A stretch of DNA of 64,000 nt from Alphaproteobacteria bacterium. Its GTDB lineage: Bacteria > Pseudomonadota > Alphaproteobacteria > MPNO01 > UBA2964. Numbering within the stretch: position 1 is the stretch's first letter; the number at the start of each line of letters is the position of its first letter. A program made the translations under genes and the position numbers. The DNA is taken from NCBI GenBank assembly GCA_012103315.1, contig WLWZ01000010.1:1-64000 (forward strand), written 5' to 3'. The notes beneath the pieces are model-generated. The model made no database searches, was not told the origin of the DNA, and saw only the letters and a program-made list of their open reading frames with translations. Positions 42,439 to 51,725 of the stretch are shown piece after piece.

Positions 42439-43731
42439 TTATCGACTCGTCCCATCGATTTTTCCCAATCGAAAACCGCGCCCCCTTTTTATCGCAGCGT
42501 CTCCAAAACGTGCCCGGACATTGTCCATTGTTTGTTCTACGGCTTTTACACGACCGCCATCAGGATTTCCGAGGTCGAGAGGGTCAGCGTCTGTAGCAGG
42601 CGAGAAGTCACTGATGCCTATCCCGATCAAACGATATGCGTCTCCCTGTGCTTCTTTGCGGACCAACTCTGAACCGGTTTTCCAGATAACTTCTGCGAGT
42701 TGTGTTGGGTCGGGCAGGGTCCGGCGCCGCGTTCTAATCTGAAATCTGTCGGTTTTTAGTTTCACGGTAATCACACGACCGGAGAGCTCCGCAGTCTTGG
42801 CGCGGCCAGCAACTTTTTCAGCTAACGGCCATAACCGTTTAATCAAGTCATCTGGAGAGCGAATGTCGTCTGAAAATGTAGATTCCGAAGAGATGCTCTT
42901 GCGATTCCCTTCCGGGTTAACGCGGCGATTGTCATTTCCAGTTGAAAAGCGGTGCAGTCGAGTGCCGATTGAGCCGTATCGCTTCACCAGAAACTCTTCT
43001 GAGCATGCGCAGAGACTGCCAATTTCATTGAAGCCGTCGGCATGGAGTTTGCGCTGTAGCGCTTTGCCGACACCCCATAGCTTGGACACTGGTAGTTTGT
43101 CGAGAAATGCCAGTGTCTCATGAACACCAACAATCGAAAATCCGCGCGGTTTATCGAGGTCAGACGCTATCTTAGCGAGAAACTTGTTGTGGCTGAGGCC
43201 AACTGTGACGGTTACCCCAACTTCACTCTCGATCCGATAAGCAAGACGCGCCAGGGTTTCGGCGGGGGACGCCCTGTGCAGTTTTTCGGTGCCCGAAAGA
43301 TCGAGAAACGCTTCGTCGATGGAGATTGGCTCAACCAGCGGCGTGGTGTCCTGCATCAAGGCGCGTACGGCTTTTCCCGCGACAGAATATTTCACCATGT
43401 TGGGGCGCACGATGACGGCGTCGGGGCACAGCTTTCGGGCCTTGAACATCGGCATCGCTGACCGGCATCCGAATTTACGGGCCTCATAACTCGCCGCCAT
43501 GACAACGCCGCGCCCGCCTTTACCACCGACCAGAACAGGCTTGTCTCTTAGAGTTGGGTCGTCGCGTCGTTCGACCGATGCGTAGAAGGCATCACAATCG
43601 ATATGGGCAATAGAAAGGGCATCCAGTTCATTATGGACGATGACCCGCGTGGAGCCGCAATCCGGGCAAACGTTATCGACACCATCTTCGGACGGTCCCG
43701 TTTCAAAACAATCACGACATAACCACGACAT
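42439..43731 (-). CDS. dinB: DNA polymerase IV with N-terminal zinc ribbon
   Basis: A Y-family translesion polymerase of 430 aa. Catalytic acids are in HIDCDAFYASVE (D45, D47) and SIDEAFLDL (D139, E140), followed by the helix-hairpin LWGVGKALQRKL and little-finger domain. The first 30 residues add C5-x2-C8 and C22-x2-C25, a zinc ribbon that is a common extra in alphaproteobacterial DinB proteins. A standard beta-clamp motif at the C-terminus is not obvious. It is the first gene of a pair with DUF1134, 54 bases apart. No LexA box was looked for beyond eye scanning. Confidence 0.94.
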   Translation of the reverse strand: MSWLCRDCFETGPSEDGVDNVCPDCGSTRVIVHNELDALSIAHIDCDAFYASVERRDDPTLRDKPVLVGGKGGRGVVMAASYEARKFGCRSAMPMFKARKLCPDAVIVRPNMVKYSVAGKAVRALMQDTTPLVEPISIDEAFLDLSGTEKLHRASPAETLARLAYRIESEVGVTVTVGLSHNKFLAKIASDLDKPRGFSIVGVHETLAFLDKLPVSKLWGVGKALQRKLHADGFNEIGSLCACSEEFLVKRYGSIGTRLHRFSTGNDNRRVNPEGNRKSISSESTFSDDIRSPDDLIKRLWPLAEKVAGRAKTAELSGRVITVKLKTDRFQIRTRRRTLPDPTQLAEVIWKTGSELVRKEAQGDAYRLIGIGISDFSPATDADPLDLGNPDGGRVKAVEQTMDNVRARFGDAAIKRGRGFRLGKIDGTSR

Positions 43732-43773
43732 ACCCTAACGATGGTGTCTAATGCCTATCAGGTCAATCGGTGG

Positions 43774-44670
43774 TCACTGGAAGTACAGGCGATCCGGATT
43801 ATCGACGAGAATCTTGTGCAGCGTCTCCTGATCGCCAGCCATGGCGGCAATGATATCCAGCAGATCACCTTCATTGGGGATCCGGCCGGGGGTGAACGTA
43901 TTACCATGTGGCCAGTCAGTGCCCCAAATTACCCGGTCTGGTGCCGCCTCTATTACGGCTTGTCCTAATGGAATGACATCGCTGAAGGGAAGCCCGCTTT
44001 CGACGCGGGCCTGTGGCGTCGCACTGATTTTGTCGACGCTGCAAATTTTGACCCAGAAGCGATCATCCTTGAGCAGGTCGAGTAGTAGTTTGAAGCCGGG
44101 CTGACCGAGCCCGTCGGCCGGACGGCATCGCGCCATATGATCGACAATCGTTGGAATTGGGATGTTGCGGATAAAGGCTTCATTATCGATGAAATGATCA
44201 GTTTCGACATGCAACACCAGTGACCAGCCGAGTTTTTGCATTCGTGGGATGGCGTGTTCGATCATTTCCGAACTGCCGGGGCGGTCTGACATCAGCGAGA
44301 ACCGCGCCCCTCTGGTGCCTGCTTCGTGCAAAGCCTCGAGCTCGGCATCGGTGGTTTTGTCGTTAAACCGCACAACCGCACGCATATTGCCCTCAGACTG
44401 CGCCACCGCATGCAAGATTGCCGAATTATCCATGCCATGCGCCGTTGGTTGCACGGCAATCGCCCGTGTCAGGCCGGTTAGCTTTTGGACATTCTGATAA
44501 TGCTCAATCGGACCGCCCGGTGGGTTGTAGCGGCGCGTCTCTGCGAACGGAAAGCGATCCGGCGGTCCAAAAATATGAAAATGCGTATCACAGGCTTTGT
44601 CCGGTACTTCGAATGATGGTGCCTTGGTGTTGGGGTCAGGCGGTAAGGCGTATGGCAGGTCATTTGTCAT
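43774..44670 (-). CDS. Amidohydrolase-2 family metal hydrolase
   Basis: A TIM-barrel hydrolase of 298 aa like 2-pyrone-4,6-dicarboxylate lactonase. The metal-type DTHFHIFGP motif is at the start, with MARCRPADGLGQPGF and a C-terminal WGTDWPHGN. It likely hydrolyses a lactone or other C-C or C-O bond of an aromatic-pathway product. ATG 44670 (MTNDLPYALPP) lies 5 bases after the upstream gene's stop; the longer frame would overlap it. It forms a two-gene operon with the dienelactone-hydrolase-like gene. Confidence 0.9.
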   Translation of the reverse strand: MTNDLPYALPPDPNTKAPSFEVPDKACDTHFHIFGPPDRFPFAETRRYNPPGGPIEHYQNVQKLTGLTRAIAVQPTAHGMDNSAILHAVAQSEGNMRAVVRFNDKTTDAELEALHEAGTRGARFSLMSDRPGSSEMIEHAIPRMQKLGWSLVLHVETDHFIDNEAFIRNIPIPTIVDHMARCRPADGLGQPGFKLLLDLLKDDRFWVKICSVDKISATPQARVESGLPFSDVIPLGQAVIEAAPDRVIWGTDWPHGNTFTPGRIPNEGDLLDIIAAMAGDQETLHKILVDNPDRLYFQ

Positions 44671-44675
44671 GGTTA

Positions 44676-45446
44676 TTACAGATACCTTTCGAGGAAATCG
44701 TAAACGAAGGGTCCCCAAATTTGTTGTCCGGCGGCGCAGAAACGATGCGCTTCAGGGCCGGCATTGCCCCAGGGCGGGAATATCTTCGCGTCATGCGGAT
44801 GGCCGCGCTGTTCAAGAAGCGAGGAAATTTCCGTAGTTGGAGCCGTGTTGAAATCATTCTCTGGCTGAATCAGGCAAACTGGCTGGGTCAGGGTTGCAGC
44901 GGCATCTAACAACATTTGTTTTATCTTGGGGTGTTTGGCCCACTGGCTTGCGCCGCCAGAGAAATCCAGCCCACAGCACCAGCGCGGATCAGCGGCTAGG
45001 GCGAGCAAGGTATGGATGCCGCCAAGGGAACTCCCCATGACAATCATGCGATTGACGTCAACTTCACCCAGGCCAACTGCATAATCGAGTGCAGCGATAA
45101 CGTCTTTGTTCTCCCGTACCAGCCGCGCTGACATTTGCTCATCATGTTCTACGGTGCCACGCGGGGCCGGGACCTCATCACCGACGACAACGCCCGGCGA
45201 ATTGCCGTAACCGGCACGATGCGGAAACAAATAGGCGCAGCCCCACGACAGAAACAGGGCTGCGGTTTGGGGGTGCGATAGGTCGGTGGTGCCGGGCGGG
45301 GTTGCGCTGCCGTGATTGTCGATAACGCAGGGGAACGGTCCATCACCCGGTGGCAAAAACAGGAAACCCTTCAAGGTGCCTGTGTCGCCAGTGAATTCGA
45401 CTTCGCGTGGTGCTATCGAATAGCCATCGAGATTTATGGTTTGCAT
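44676..45446 (-). CDS. Alpha/beta hydrolase, dienelactone hydrolase-like
   Basis: A 256-aa hydrolase with N-terminal LKGFLFLPPGDGPFPCVIDNHGS (oxyanion region), nucleophile elbow GSSLGG and an acid/base region around PENDFNTAPT and AHRFCAAGQ. The fold is that of dienelactone hydrolase or a related peptidase/esterase. It precedes the lactonase-like amidohydrolase by 5 bases, so the two may open successive lactone or ester rings. A good ribosome binding site (AGGAGAGAG) is before the ATG. The substrate is unknown. Confidence 0.88.
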   Translation of the reverse strand: MQTINLDGYSIAPREVEFTGDTGTLKGFLFLPPGDGPFPCVIDNHGSATPPGTTDLSHPQTAALFLSWGCAYLFPHRAGYGNSPGVVVGDEVPAPRGTVEHDEQMSARLVRENKDVIAALDYAVGLGEVDVNRMIVMGSSLGGIHTLLALAADPRWCCGLDFSGGASQWAKHPKIKQMLLDAAATLTQPVCLIQPENDFNTAPTTEISSLLEQRGHPHDAKIFPPWGNAGPEAHRFCAAGQQIWGPFVYDFLERYL

Positions 45447-45558
45447 TTTGCACTCTCTCCTTTACCGACCTTACCGCATCAAGAGATGATCGGGGAGGTG
45501 CAGTCGAGTTGTATCTGCGTAATAATTAGGACAATGAATAAGGCATAGGGAGAGTGGT

Positions 45559-46698
45559 ATGCGGCATCGCGATACGGGTGTTTTACTTTACGACCAAGGC
45601 CACGCAACGGACGGTTATACGCTGATCGTGCCGCTGGTCAGTAAGGAAGCTTATGTCATCGGCATGCGGGGAGAAGTTCTTCACAACTGGCATTTTCCGC
45701 TAACGCCGGGCAATTACGCTTATTTGCTGCCAACCGGCAACCTCCTGTGGTCAGGGCGTACCACTGAAGGCCCGCCGCTGCGTCGCGGCAAAGGCGGGTT
45801 GATGCGCGAATATGATTGGGAAGGCAATATCGTATGGGAATATGAAGATCATGGCCAGCACCATGATTTCCGCCGTTGTCCGAATGGCAACACCATCTAT
45901 CTCGGCTGGGAGCCACTACCGGATGAATATGCCAAACGCGTGATCGGTGGGATTCCGGGTTCAGAACATGACGGCATTATCTATGGCGATTATATCCGTG
46001 AGGTGAATCCAGCCGGCGAAACGGTTTGGGAATGGCATTTCCATCTTGATGAAGATATTGAGGCACATCCTTTAATTGATTCCTGCGACCGAGAAGAATT
46101 CGCCCACGCCAATGCCTGTTTCCCACTGGAGAATGGCGATGTACTGATCAGCTTTCGGCGGACGCATACGCTGGCGATTATTGATCGCGAAACAAAAAAG
46201 TTTCGCTGGATGAAGAAGGACGTTATGTGGGGAACGACACATGATGTGCAGATGCTAGAAAACGGAAATTTGTTGTTCTTTGCCAATGGCATTTACACCC
46301 CAATCAATCCGTTCTCGCGGGTTATCGAGCTCAATCCCGAAACCGGCGAAGAGGTGTGGGATTATCGTGGACAGCCAACTTGGACATTCTTCAGCCCTAA
46401 TATTTCAGGCGCCCAACGACTTTGGTCGGGGAACACGCTCATTTGTGAAGGGCAGATGGGACGTGTTTTTGAAGTCACGCCGGATCAGAAAATCGTCTGG
46501 GAGTATGTGTCACCTTTCTTTGGTGGCTATAACTGGTTTGGATTCGAACGCGGTGGAGCAGGGAATTCGTTATTTCGCGCTTATCGCTATTCATCGGACT
46601 CGCCTGAAATCGCAGGACGTGTAAAATCCCCCTACGCTGGATCAACGTGTTCTGAGTTTTATGCGATTTTCAAAAACCGCTTTCGCACTTCCTTTTAA
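45559..46698 (+). CDS. Arylsulfotransferase-like beta-propeller protein
   Basis: A 379-aa protein with the ASST (Arylsulfotran_2) type propeller. Blade motifs repeat as LPTGNLLWSG, CPNGNTIYLGW, LENGDVLISFRRTH, LENGNLLFFANG and WSGNTLICEG, each ending in the short W-E-(Y/W) or W-D-Y strand. Conserved histidines (DHGQHHDFRR, SEHDGI, THDVQM) would suit the active site of a PAPS-independent sulfotransferase. No signal peptide is seen, so a cytoplasmic place differs from the periplasmic E. coli enzyme. GGGAGAG precedes the ATG. It overlaps the next gene by 38 bases. Activity is unproven. Confidence 0.85.
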   Translation: MRHRDTGVLLYDQGHATDGYTLIVPLVSKEAYVIGMRGEVLHNWHFPLTPGNYAYLLPTGNLLWSGRTTEGPPLRRGKGGLMREYDWEGNIVWEYEDHGQHHDFRRCPNGNTIYLGWEPLPDEYAKRVIGGIPGSEHDGIIYGDYIREVNPAGETVWEWHFHLDEDIEAHPLIDSCDREEFAHANACFPLENGDVLISFRRTHTLAIIDRETKKFRWMKKDVMWGTTHDVQMLENGNLLFFANGIYTPINPFSRVIELNPETGEEVWDYRGQPTWTFFSPNISGAQRLWSGNTLICEGQMGRVFEVTPDQKIVWEYVSPFFGGYNWFGFERGGAGNSLFRAYRYSSDSPEIAGRVKSPYAGSTCSEFYAIFKNRFRTSF

Positions 46699-47641
46699 GC
46701 GCGTCCTTTTTTGGTTTGCTTTAGGCCCGGTTTTGGCTGCAATCGTGCCAGGGCTGGATAATCCTGGCGCTGCGCTTGAACGATTAAGTCATTTTCCTCT
46801 CCAGGGTGCTTATGCTGCACTGATCTTGCTTATAGCGGGGTTCGTTTTTCGCGCGCGCGCGGGATCAAGCTGGATATTTATGGCGATCATTGTGGGCCTT
46901 GTCGGAAACTTCGTTTGGCTTTATCCATTTTTACCGACCCGTGATGGTGCCCCTGCCGATATACAAGGGCAGCGAATAAAAATCGTTCAAATGAACGTGC
47001 TGACAATTAATCGCCATTTTTCAGCGGTGAGTTCATGGCTTCTCAATACTGATGCCGATATTATTGTCTTGGAGGAGATCGACGCATCTTGGATTTCCGA
47101 ACTTACTCCTCTTTTAGAGAAGTATCCCTACCGCGTGGCCCGACCCCGGAGCGATAATTTCGGGATTGCGGTTTTTTCACGCCATGCGATCGCCGAGAGT
47201 CGAGTTGTTAGTTTGCCGGTGATCCCCGTGCCCGCAGTTTTTATAGAGCTTAATGTCAGAGGAATCCGTATTAGGCTTGCGGCCGCCCATGCTCCTCCGC
47301 CGTTGTCAAACAAGGCCGTTGCGACTCGAAATGAAGGGCTTGCGATGCTGACGCTCTGGCGTCTGGACCAACCCGAGATCCCGGCTATTTTGGCAGCTGA
47401 TTTGAATATCACCCCGTATAACGCCCGGTTCCGCAAATTTTTACGAGATAGTGGTCTGCAGGACCCAAGACGCGGGCGTGGATTGACGCCCACCTGGCCA
47501 GGTCTTTTACCCAGACAGGTTCAGGTGCCTATCGACCACATCCTGCATGATAATAAATTTCGGACCATCTCGCTTGAAACAGGCCCACGCATTGGTGGTG
47601 ATCATTTGCCACTGATCGCGGTGCTCGAGCTCAAAGAGTAG
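46661..47641 (+). CDS. Membrane-anchored endonuclease/exonuclease/phosphatase-family protein
   Basis: A 326-aa protein with three N-terminal membrane segments (LFWFALGPVLAAIVPGL, GAYAALILLIAGFVF, WIFMAIIVGLVGNFVWLY). The catalytic EEP domain follows: VQMNVLTINRHF, IVLEEIDASW, SDNFGIAVFSR, LAADLNITPYNARF and GGDHLPLIAVLEL with the final Asp-His. The motifs suggest a divalent-metal phosphodiesterase or phosphatase facing the periplasm; a nuclease or lipid phosphatase role cannot be separated. It overlaps the ASST-like gene by 38 bases and is probably translated from the same mRNA. Confidence 0.9.
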   Translation: MRFSKTAFALPFKRVLFWFALGPVLAAIVPGLDNPGAALERLSHFPLQGAYAALILLIAGFVFRARAGSSWIFMAIIVGLVGNFVWLYPFLPTRDGAPADIQGQRIKIVQMNVLTINRHFSAVSSWLLNTDADIIVLEEIDASWISELTPLLEKYPYRVARPRSDNFGIAVFSRHAIAESRVVSLPVIPVPAVFIELNVRGIRIRLAAAHAPPPLSNKAVATRNEGLAMLTLWRLDQPEIPAILAADLNITPYNARFRKFLRDSGLQDPRRGRGLTPTWPGLLPRQVQVPIDHILHDNKFRTISLETGPRIGGDHLPLIAVLELKE

Positions 47642-47650
47642 CCAACTTAT

Positions 47651-49285
47651 TTAATGGGTCGCAGGGTCAAGCGGTGTAATACCACGGATAAGGTCTGCTG
47701 CTTTCTCTGCCATCATGATGACTGGTGCGTTGATGTTGCCGCCGGGCATGTCTGGCAGTACAGAAGCGTCGATTACCCGTAAGGCATCGATGCCGCGGAC
47801 ACGAAGTTCGTTGTCGACGACGGCCATATCGTCGTCATTGGTTCCCATTTTACAGCTTCCTGCGGGATGGTGAACGGTCCACGCGGTTTTTCGAATATGG
47901 TCGTCAATATCCGCTTTGCTTGTAACACCGGCACCTGGCTGGATTTCTTTGCCTCTGAAGGGATCGAGAGGTTTTTGATGGGCGACATCACGGACCATAT
48001 CGAAGCCGGTCCGAAGTGTTTCCCAATCTTTCTCCGCCGATAGAAATTTTTGGTAAATTGCGACTTTCTCGCGTGGGTCATTGGATTTGAGACGAATTTC
48101 GCCACGACTTTCGGGATGGAGAACCGCTGGGCGGCACATAAACGCATCCTTCGGTTTTTTTCGGTATCCGGGGAACCAGGGCTGTGATTCTGGTGGGACA
48201 AAGCGCGTTAAAAACTGGATGTCTGGCTGTGTTAGGGCTGGATCACTCTTGAGAAATGCCATGATTGGACCAGGCATTTCGGTGGCGAAGCCATCACCCA
48301 TGAAGTAAGCCCGCAACATGGCAAGAGCGATCCGGTCATACCGCAGGTGACCGACGAACGGCCCATCTTCCTTGCGTTCGAATTCTATGCCGACACCGAT
48401 ATGATCCTGCAGGTTTTGTCCGACACCGGGTAAGGCGTTCAGGCAGTCGATACCGTGCTCTTTGAGGTGTTCAGGATCACCAATACCCGAAAGCATCAGG
48501 AGTTGTGGGGAGTTGATGACACCGCCCGACAGAACGACCTCACGTTCAGCGTGAACGGTTTCGGTACGGCCATTACGGGAATATTCGATACCGGTGGCGC
48601 GGCCATTTTCGACAATCACTTTTAGGACCATCGATTTGTCGAGAACAGTCAGGTTTGGCCGTTTCATAGCTGGTCGAAGATAGGCGACGGCCGCGCTGCA
48701 GCGTTTGCCGTTGCGAATGGTCGACTGCATGACGCAGAAGCCTTCATTGTCGGTGTTGTAGTCTTCGGTCACCGGATAACCGGCGGCCTGGCCAGCTTCC
48801 AACCAAGCTTCTTTAAGAGGATCAGGATAGATGTTTTGGATTGTTGTTAGGGGCCCCCCGCTACCACGAATTTCGGTGCCGCCACCTTCCCAATTTTCGG
48901 AACGTTTGAAATAAGGTAGGGCGTGCGCATATGACCAGCCCTTGAGTCCCATCTCCTCCCAACGATCGAAATCAGCAGGATGACAGCGGACATAGGCCAT
49001 CGCGTTGATGGAGGATGATCCACCGATCACTTTGCCACGGGCGCATTCAACTTCGCGGTTATTGAGCGCCGCCTCTGGCTCAGTGAAATAACCCCAATCA
49101 TGGAGGCGGTTGAACAGAATTTTCCCCCAACCTAATGGCACGTGGATAAGGGGGTCGCGATCTTGGCCGCCGGCCTCAAGAACCAGGACGCTGGCATCGC
49201 TGTCTTCGCTGAGGCGATTGGCCAGAGTACAGCCCGCTGAGCCAGCGCCGACGATAATGTAGTCATATGTTTTGTTGGTACTCAT
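47651..49285 (-). CDS. GMC-family oxidoreductase (choline dehydrogenase-like)
   Basis: A flavin dehydrogenase of 544 aa. FAD motif YDYIIVGAGSAGCTLANRLS, second signature GKVIGGSSSINAMAYVR, and the catalytic histidine in VHHPAGSCKMG. The open frame runs to 49600, but ATG 49285 (MSTNKTYDY) follows GGGGGC and starts just before the FAD loop; the upstream residues are the shadow of the TRAP binding-protein gene. It is the last gene after dctQ-dctM-dctP on the same strand, so it probably oxidises the imported alcohol or sugar acid. Confidence 0.93.
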   Translation of the reverse strand: MSTNKTYDYIIVGAGSAGCTLANRLSEDSDASVLVLEAGGQDRDPLIHVPLGWGKILFNRLHDWGYFTEPEAALNNREVECARGKVIGGSSSINAMAYVRCHPADFDRWEEMGLKGWSYAHALPYFKRSENWEGGGTEIRGSGGPLTTIQNIYPDPLKEAWLEAGQAAGYPVTEDYNTDNEGFCVMQSTIRNGKRCSAAVAYLRPAMKRPNLTVLDKSMVLKVIVENGRATGIEYSRNGRTETVHAEREVVLSGGVINSPQLLMLSGIGDPEHLKEHGIDCLNALPGVGQNLQDHIGVGIEFERKEDGPFVGHLRYDRIALAMLRAYFMGDGFATEMPGPIMAFLKSDPALTQPDIQFLTRFVPPESQPWFPGYRKKPKDAFMCRPAVLHPESRGEIRLKSNDPREKVAIYQKFLSAEKDWETLRTGFDMVRDVAHQKPLDPFRGKEIQPGAGVTSKADIDDHIRKTAWTVHHPAGSCKMGTNDDDMAVVDNELRVRGIDALRVIDASVLPDMPGGNINAPVIMMAEKAADLIRGITPLDPATH

Positions 49286-49313
49286 GATGCCCCCTGGTGC
49301 GTGGCAAACGGCA

Positions 49314-49341
49314 AAGGGCCAGACGTTTCCGCCTGGCCCTT
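49314..49341 (-). terminator. Hairpin after the dctP-type gene
   Basis: AAGGGCCAG (49333-49341 read on minus) pairs with CTGGCCCTT (49314-49322 read on minus), a 9-bp stem with a 10-base loop, followed on minus by TTGCCGTTTG. The T tract is weak. It lies 27 bases after the TRAP binding-protein gene and before the GMC gene, so it may reduce downstream transcription. Confidence 0.6.
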
Positions 49342-49367
49342 CCGCGTCGTATATCAAGCGTTTCTTA

Positions 49368-50375
49368 TTAAGGCGCTTTTGTTGAAGCGGTTTTAAGAAC
49401 GCCTTGAAGGATATTGTACATTTTTGAGGTCTTGGGGTTTCCGCCCAGGAACTCGTCGCCGAGTGGTGCAAGTTTTTTCGTAACGGCTGCCTGGTCAGCT
49501 GCGGACAGGCGAATAACCTCGGCACCATTCTTTTTCCACAAGGCTTCTGCATTCTTGTTTGCATTGGCTGCAAACTTGCCAGCGAAAGCTTCGGCGTCAC
49601 GACCGGTTTTGATAACCAAGTCCTGCAAATTCTTAGGCAGTTTTTTCATCCAGCGTTTGCTGACAAAGAGAACACTTGGAATCATGCCGGATTCGATCAG
49701 CGTAATAGATTTTGTTGTGGTAAAGAATTTGGTTGCACCCATTACAACGATAGAACTACGGCAGCCATCAATGGTTTTGCGCTGCAATGCGGGCAGCACC
49801 TCAAGATAAGGCATCGGAACACCGGTCATGCCAAGAGTCTTGGCAAGTTTACTTTCCATCTTGGTCGCCAGAACGCGAACTTTCAGCCCCTTAAGATCGT
49901 TGAGAGTCCGAATAGGCTTCCGCGAGGCAATCGATGTCGGTCCATAATTATAGATCGAGATGCCGAGGATGCCGTGCTTTTCCGCCAATTTAAGATAGGG
50001 CGTCCGGAACTTCGGTGTCGTGAAGGCATTTTGCGCATGCCAAAAACTCTTGTACTTGCCGGGCGCGTCGGGTGCCTGGAAAGCGACATTCATGCCGGAC
50101 AGAAAGCCGGGAGGCGAAAGGAAAGCTGCCTGAGCACCGATTTTGAGATTTTCGAGCTGACGTGGAATTTTACCCAGCTGTCCTGCGGGGAAGACCTTCA
50201 TCTGGATCTTACCACCACTGCGCTTTTCAATTAGTCTTTTATATTCTTTGGCAAGGGCATGCTGCGGGTCATTAATGGTCACCATGCCGATATTCATTTT
50301 ATGTTGTGCCTGTGCGGCCCCTGCCGCGAGCACTGCAACGGCGGCGCCGGTTGCGAGAATTGATTTAATAATCAT
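49368..50375 (-). CDS. TRAP transporter DctP-type solute-binding protein
   Basis: A 335-aa periplasmic binding protein. The signal peptide reads KSILATGAAVAVLAAGAAQA. The mature domain has the DctP features GMVTINDPQHALAKEYKRLIEKRSGGKIQMKVFPAGQLG at its start, and LNDLKGLKVRVLATKMESK with the ligand-carboxylate arginine. A ribosome binding site of AGGAGGAAAAGG is close to the ATG. It is the third gene of the dctQ-dctM-dctP set. A carboxylate or sugar acid is the usual ligand; the class is not readable here. Confidence 0.94.
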   Translation of the reverse strand: MIIKSILATGAAVAVLAAGAAQAQHKMNIGMVTINDPQHALAKEYKRLIEKRSGGKIQMKVFPAGQLGKIPRQLENLKIGAQAAFLSPPGFLSGMNVAFQAPDAPGKYKSFWHAQNAFTTPKFRTPYLKLAEKHGILGISIYNYGPTSIASRKPIRTLNDLKGLKVRVLATKMESKLAKTLGMTGVPMPYLEVLPALQRKTIDGCRSSIVVMGATKFFTTTKSITLIESGMIPSVLFVSKRWMKKLPKNLQDLVIKTGRDAEAFAGKFAANANKNAEALWKKNGAEVIRLSAADQAAVTKKLAPLGDEFLGGNPKTSKMYNILQGVLKTASTKAP

Positions 50376-50439
50376 TTTTTCCTTTTCCTCCTGTTGAAAC
50401 CATCCAATGATGGTCTTTGCAATTCAGCTAATAAAATCG

Positions 50440-51720
50440 TTAGCCTAAGAGCCGGACAAGAACGAGTGAAAGGTCCGGCCAATACGAAATAACGCCCAAC
50501 GCGATTAGGTTGATGATGATAAACGGAACCAGCCCTGGGTAAAGACTTGAAAGTGGTACTCGGAAGAGCGCTTGTGTGACAAATATGTTTAGCCCAAAGG
50601 GCGGCGTAAACATCCCGATGCTGACATTGACGGTCATGATAATCCCAAAATGAATTGGGTCGATGCCGGCCGCCAAAATGACTGGTTTAAGGATCGGTGC
50701 GAGAACCAGGATCGCTGAGGCCGGGTCAAGAACGCAACCAACAAGCAGCAAGAATACGTTGATAATCAGCAAGACCATCCATGATTCCAGTCCGAGGCCC
50801 TGGATCCATTCGACCATTGATTGTGGGACACCGGCAATAGTAAGGAGGCGCGAGAATAAGGTGGCCGCCCCAACGATGATTAAGACCTGAGCCGTTAGAT
50901 AGACTGATTCAATGGTAACCTTCCACAAACCGGTCGGCGTCATATCGCGGTATACCCACATGGCGACGATGACAGCGTAGAGGCAGGCAACACCAGCGGC
51001 TTCGGTGGGGGAAAAGATACCGGCATAGATGCCGCCGAGGATGATTAGCGGTGTCCCCAGTGCCCAGGCACCCGCCTTTGTAGTCCTTCCGACACGTTTG
51101 ACGGTAAACTTCTCGCCTTCCTGGATGTCGCGCTTGCGCGCATAAAAGTAAATATAAAGGCCCATGACGAAGGCGATAAACAGGCCGGGTAAAACCCCGG
51201 CGATAAAGAGATGCCTGACGGACTCCTCTGCTGCCGCGCCATACAGGATCATCGCTATTGACGGTGGGATAATCCCGGCAATGGCGCCAGAGGAAGCGAG
51301 CAAGCCGCTGGCAAATTTCTCGGGGTAGCCTTTTTCCCGGAGTGACGGGAACAGCATGCCGCCAATAGCTGCGACGGTGGCAGGGCTGGACCCTGAAATA
51401 GCTCCGAAAATCGTGCAGGCGCCGACTGTGGTCAGAGCCAAACTACCCCGGACAGCCCCGAGGAGCGAAACCACCCAATCAACCAAGCGCCGGGATATGC
51501 CGCCCTGCGCCATAATAGCGCCGGCGAAAATAAAGAATGGAACGGCGATTAGTTTGTAATTATCGACACTGCCGAAGAGTTCGATTTGAACCATCGTGAT
51601 CGGCAAATCCATGATGAACAGGATGGTAATCACAGAAGAGACCATCAAGATCACAAAGATCGGAAAACCAAGGATCAGCAGAATGACCGGTAGGACGCCC
51701 ATGACGAGAAACAGTTCCAT
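50440..51720 (-). CDS. TRAP transporter large permease (DctM)
   Basis: The main 12-helix permease subunit, 426 aa. Characteristic segments are AVPFFIFAGAIMAQGGISRRLVDW, GACTIFGAISGSSPATVAAIGG and MFTPPFGLNIFVTQALF. It starts 5 bases after the stop of the small permease gene and precedes dctP. It uses a sodium gradient to import the solute delivered by DctP. Confidence 0.96.
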   Translation of the reverse strand: MELFLVMGVLPVILLILGFPIFVILMVSSVITILFIMDLPITMVQIELFGSVDNYKLIAVPFFIFAGAIMAQGGISRRLVDWVVSLLGAVRGSLALTTVGACTIFGAISGSSPATVAAIGGMLFPSLREKGYPEKFASGLLASSGAIAGIIPPSIAMILYGAAAEESVRHLFIAGVLPGLFIAFVMGLYIYFYARKRDIQEGEKFTVKRVGRTTKAGAWALGTPLIILGGIYAGIFSPTEAAGVACLYAVIVAMWVYRDMTPTGLWKVTIESVYLTAQVLIIVGAATLFSRLLTIAGVPQSMVEWIQGLGLESWMVLLIINVFLLLVGCVLDPASAILVLAPILKPVILAAGIDPIHFGIIMTVNVSIGMFTPPFGLNIFVTQALFRVPLSSLYPGLVPFIIINLIALGVISYWPDLSLVLVRLLG

Positions 51721-51725
51721 CGGGT

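Noticed and set aside
50399..50414. Hairpin ACCATC/GATGGT between dctM and dctP
   Set aside because: Only six base pairs and no T tract; not a convincing terminator or attenuator.
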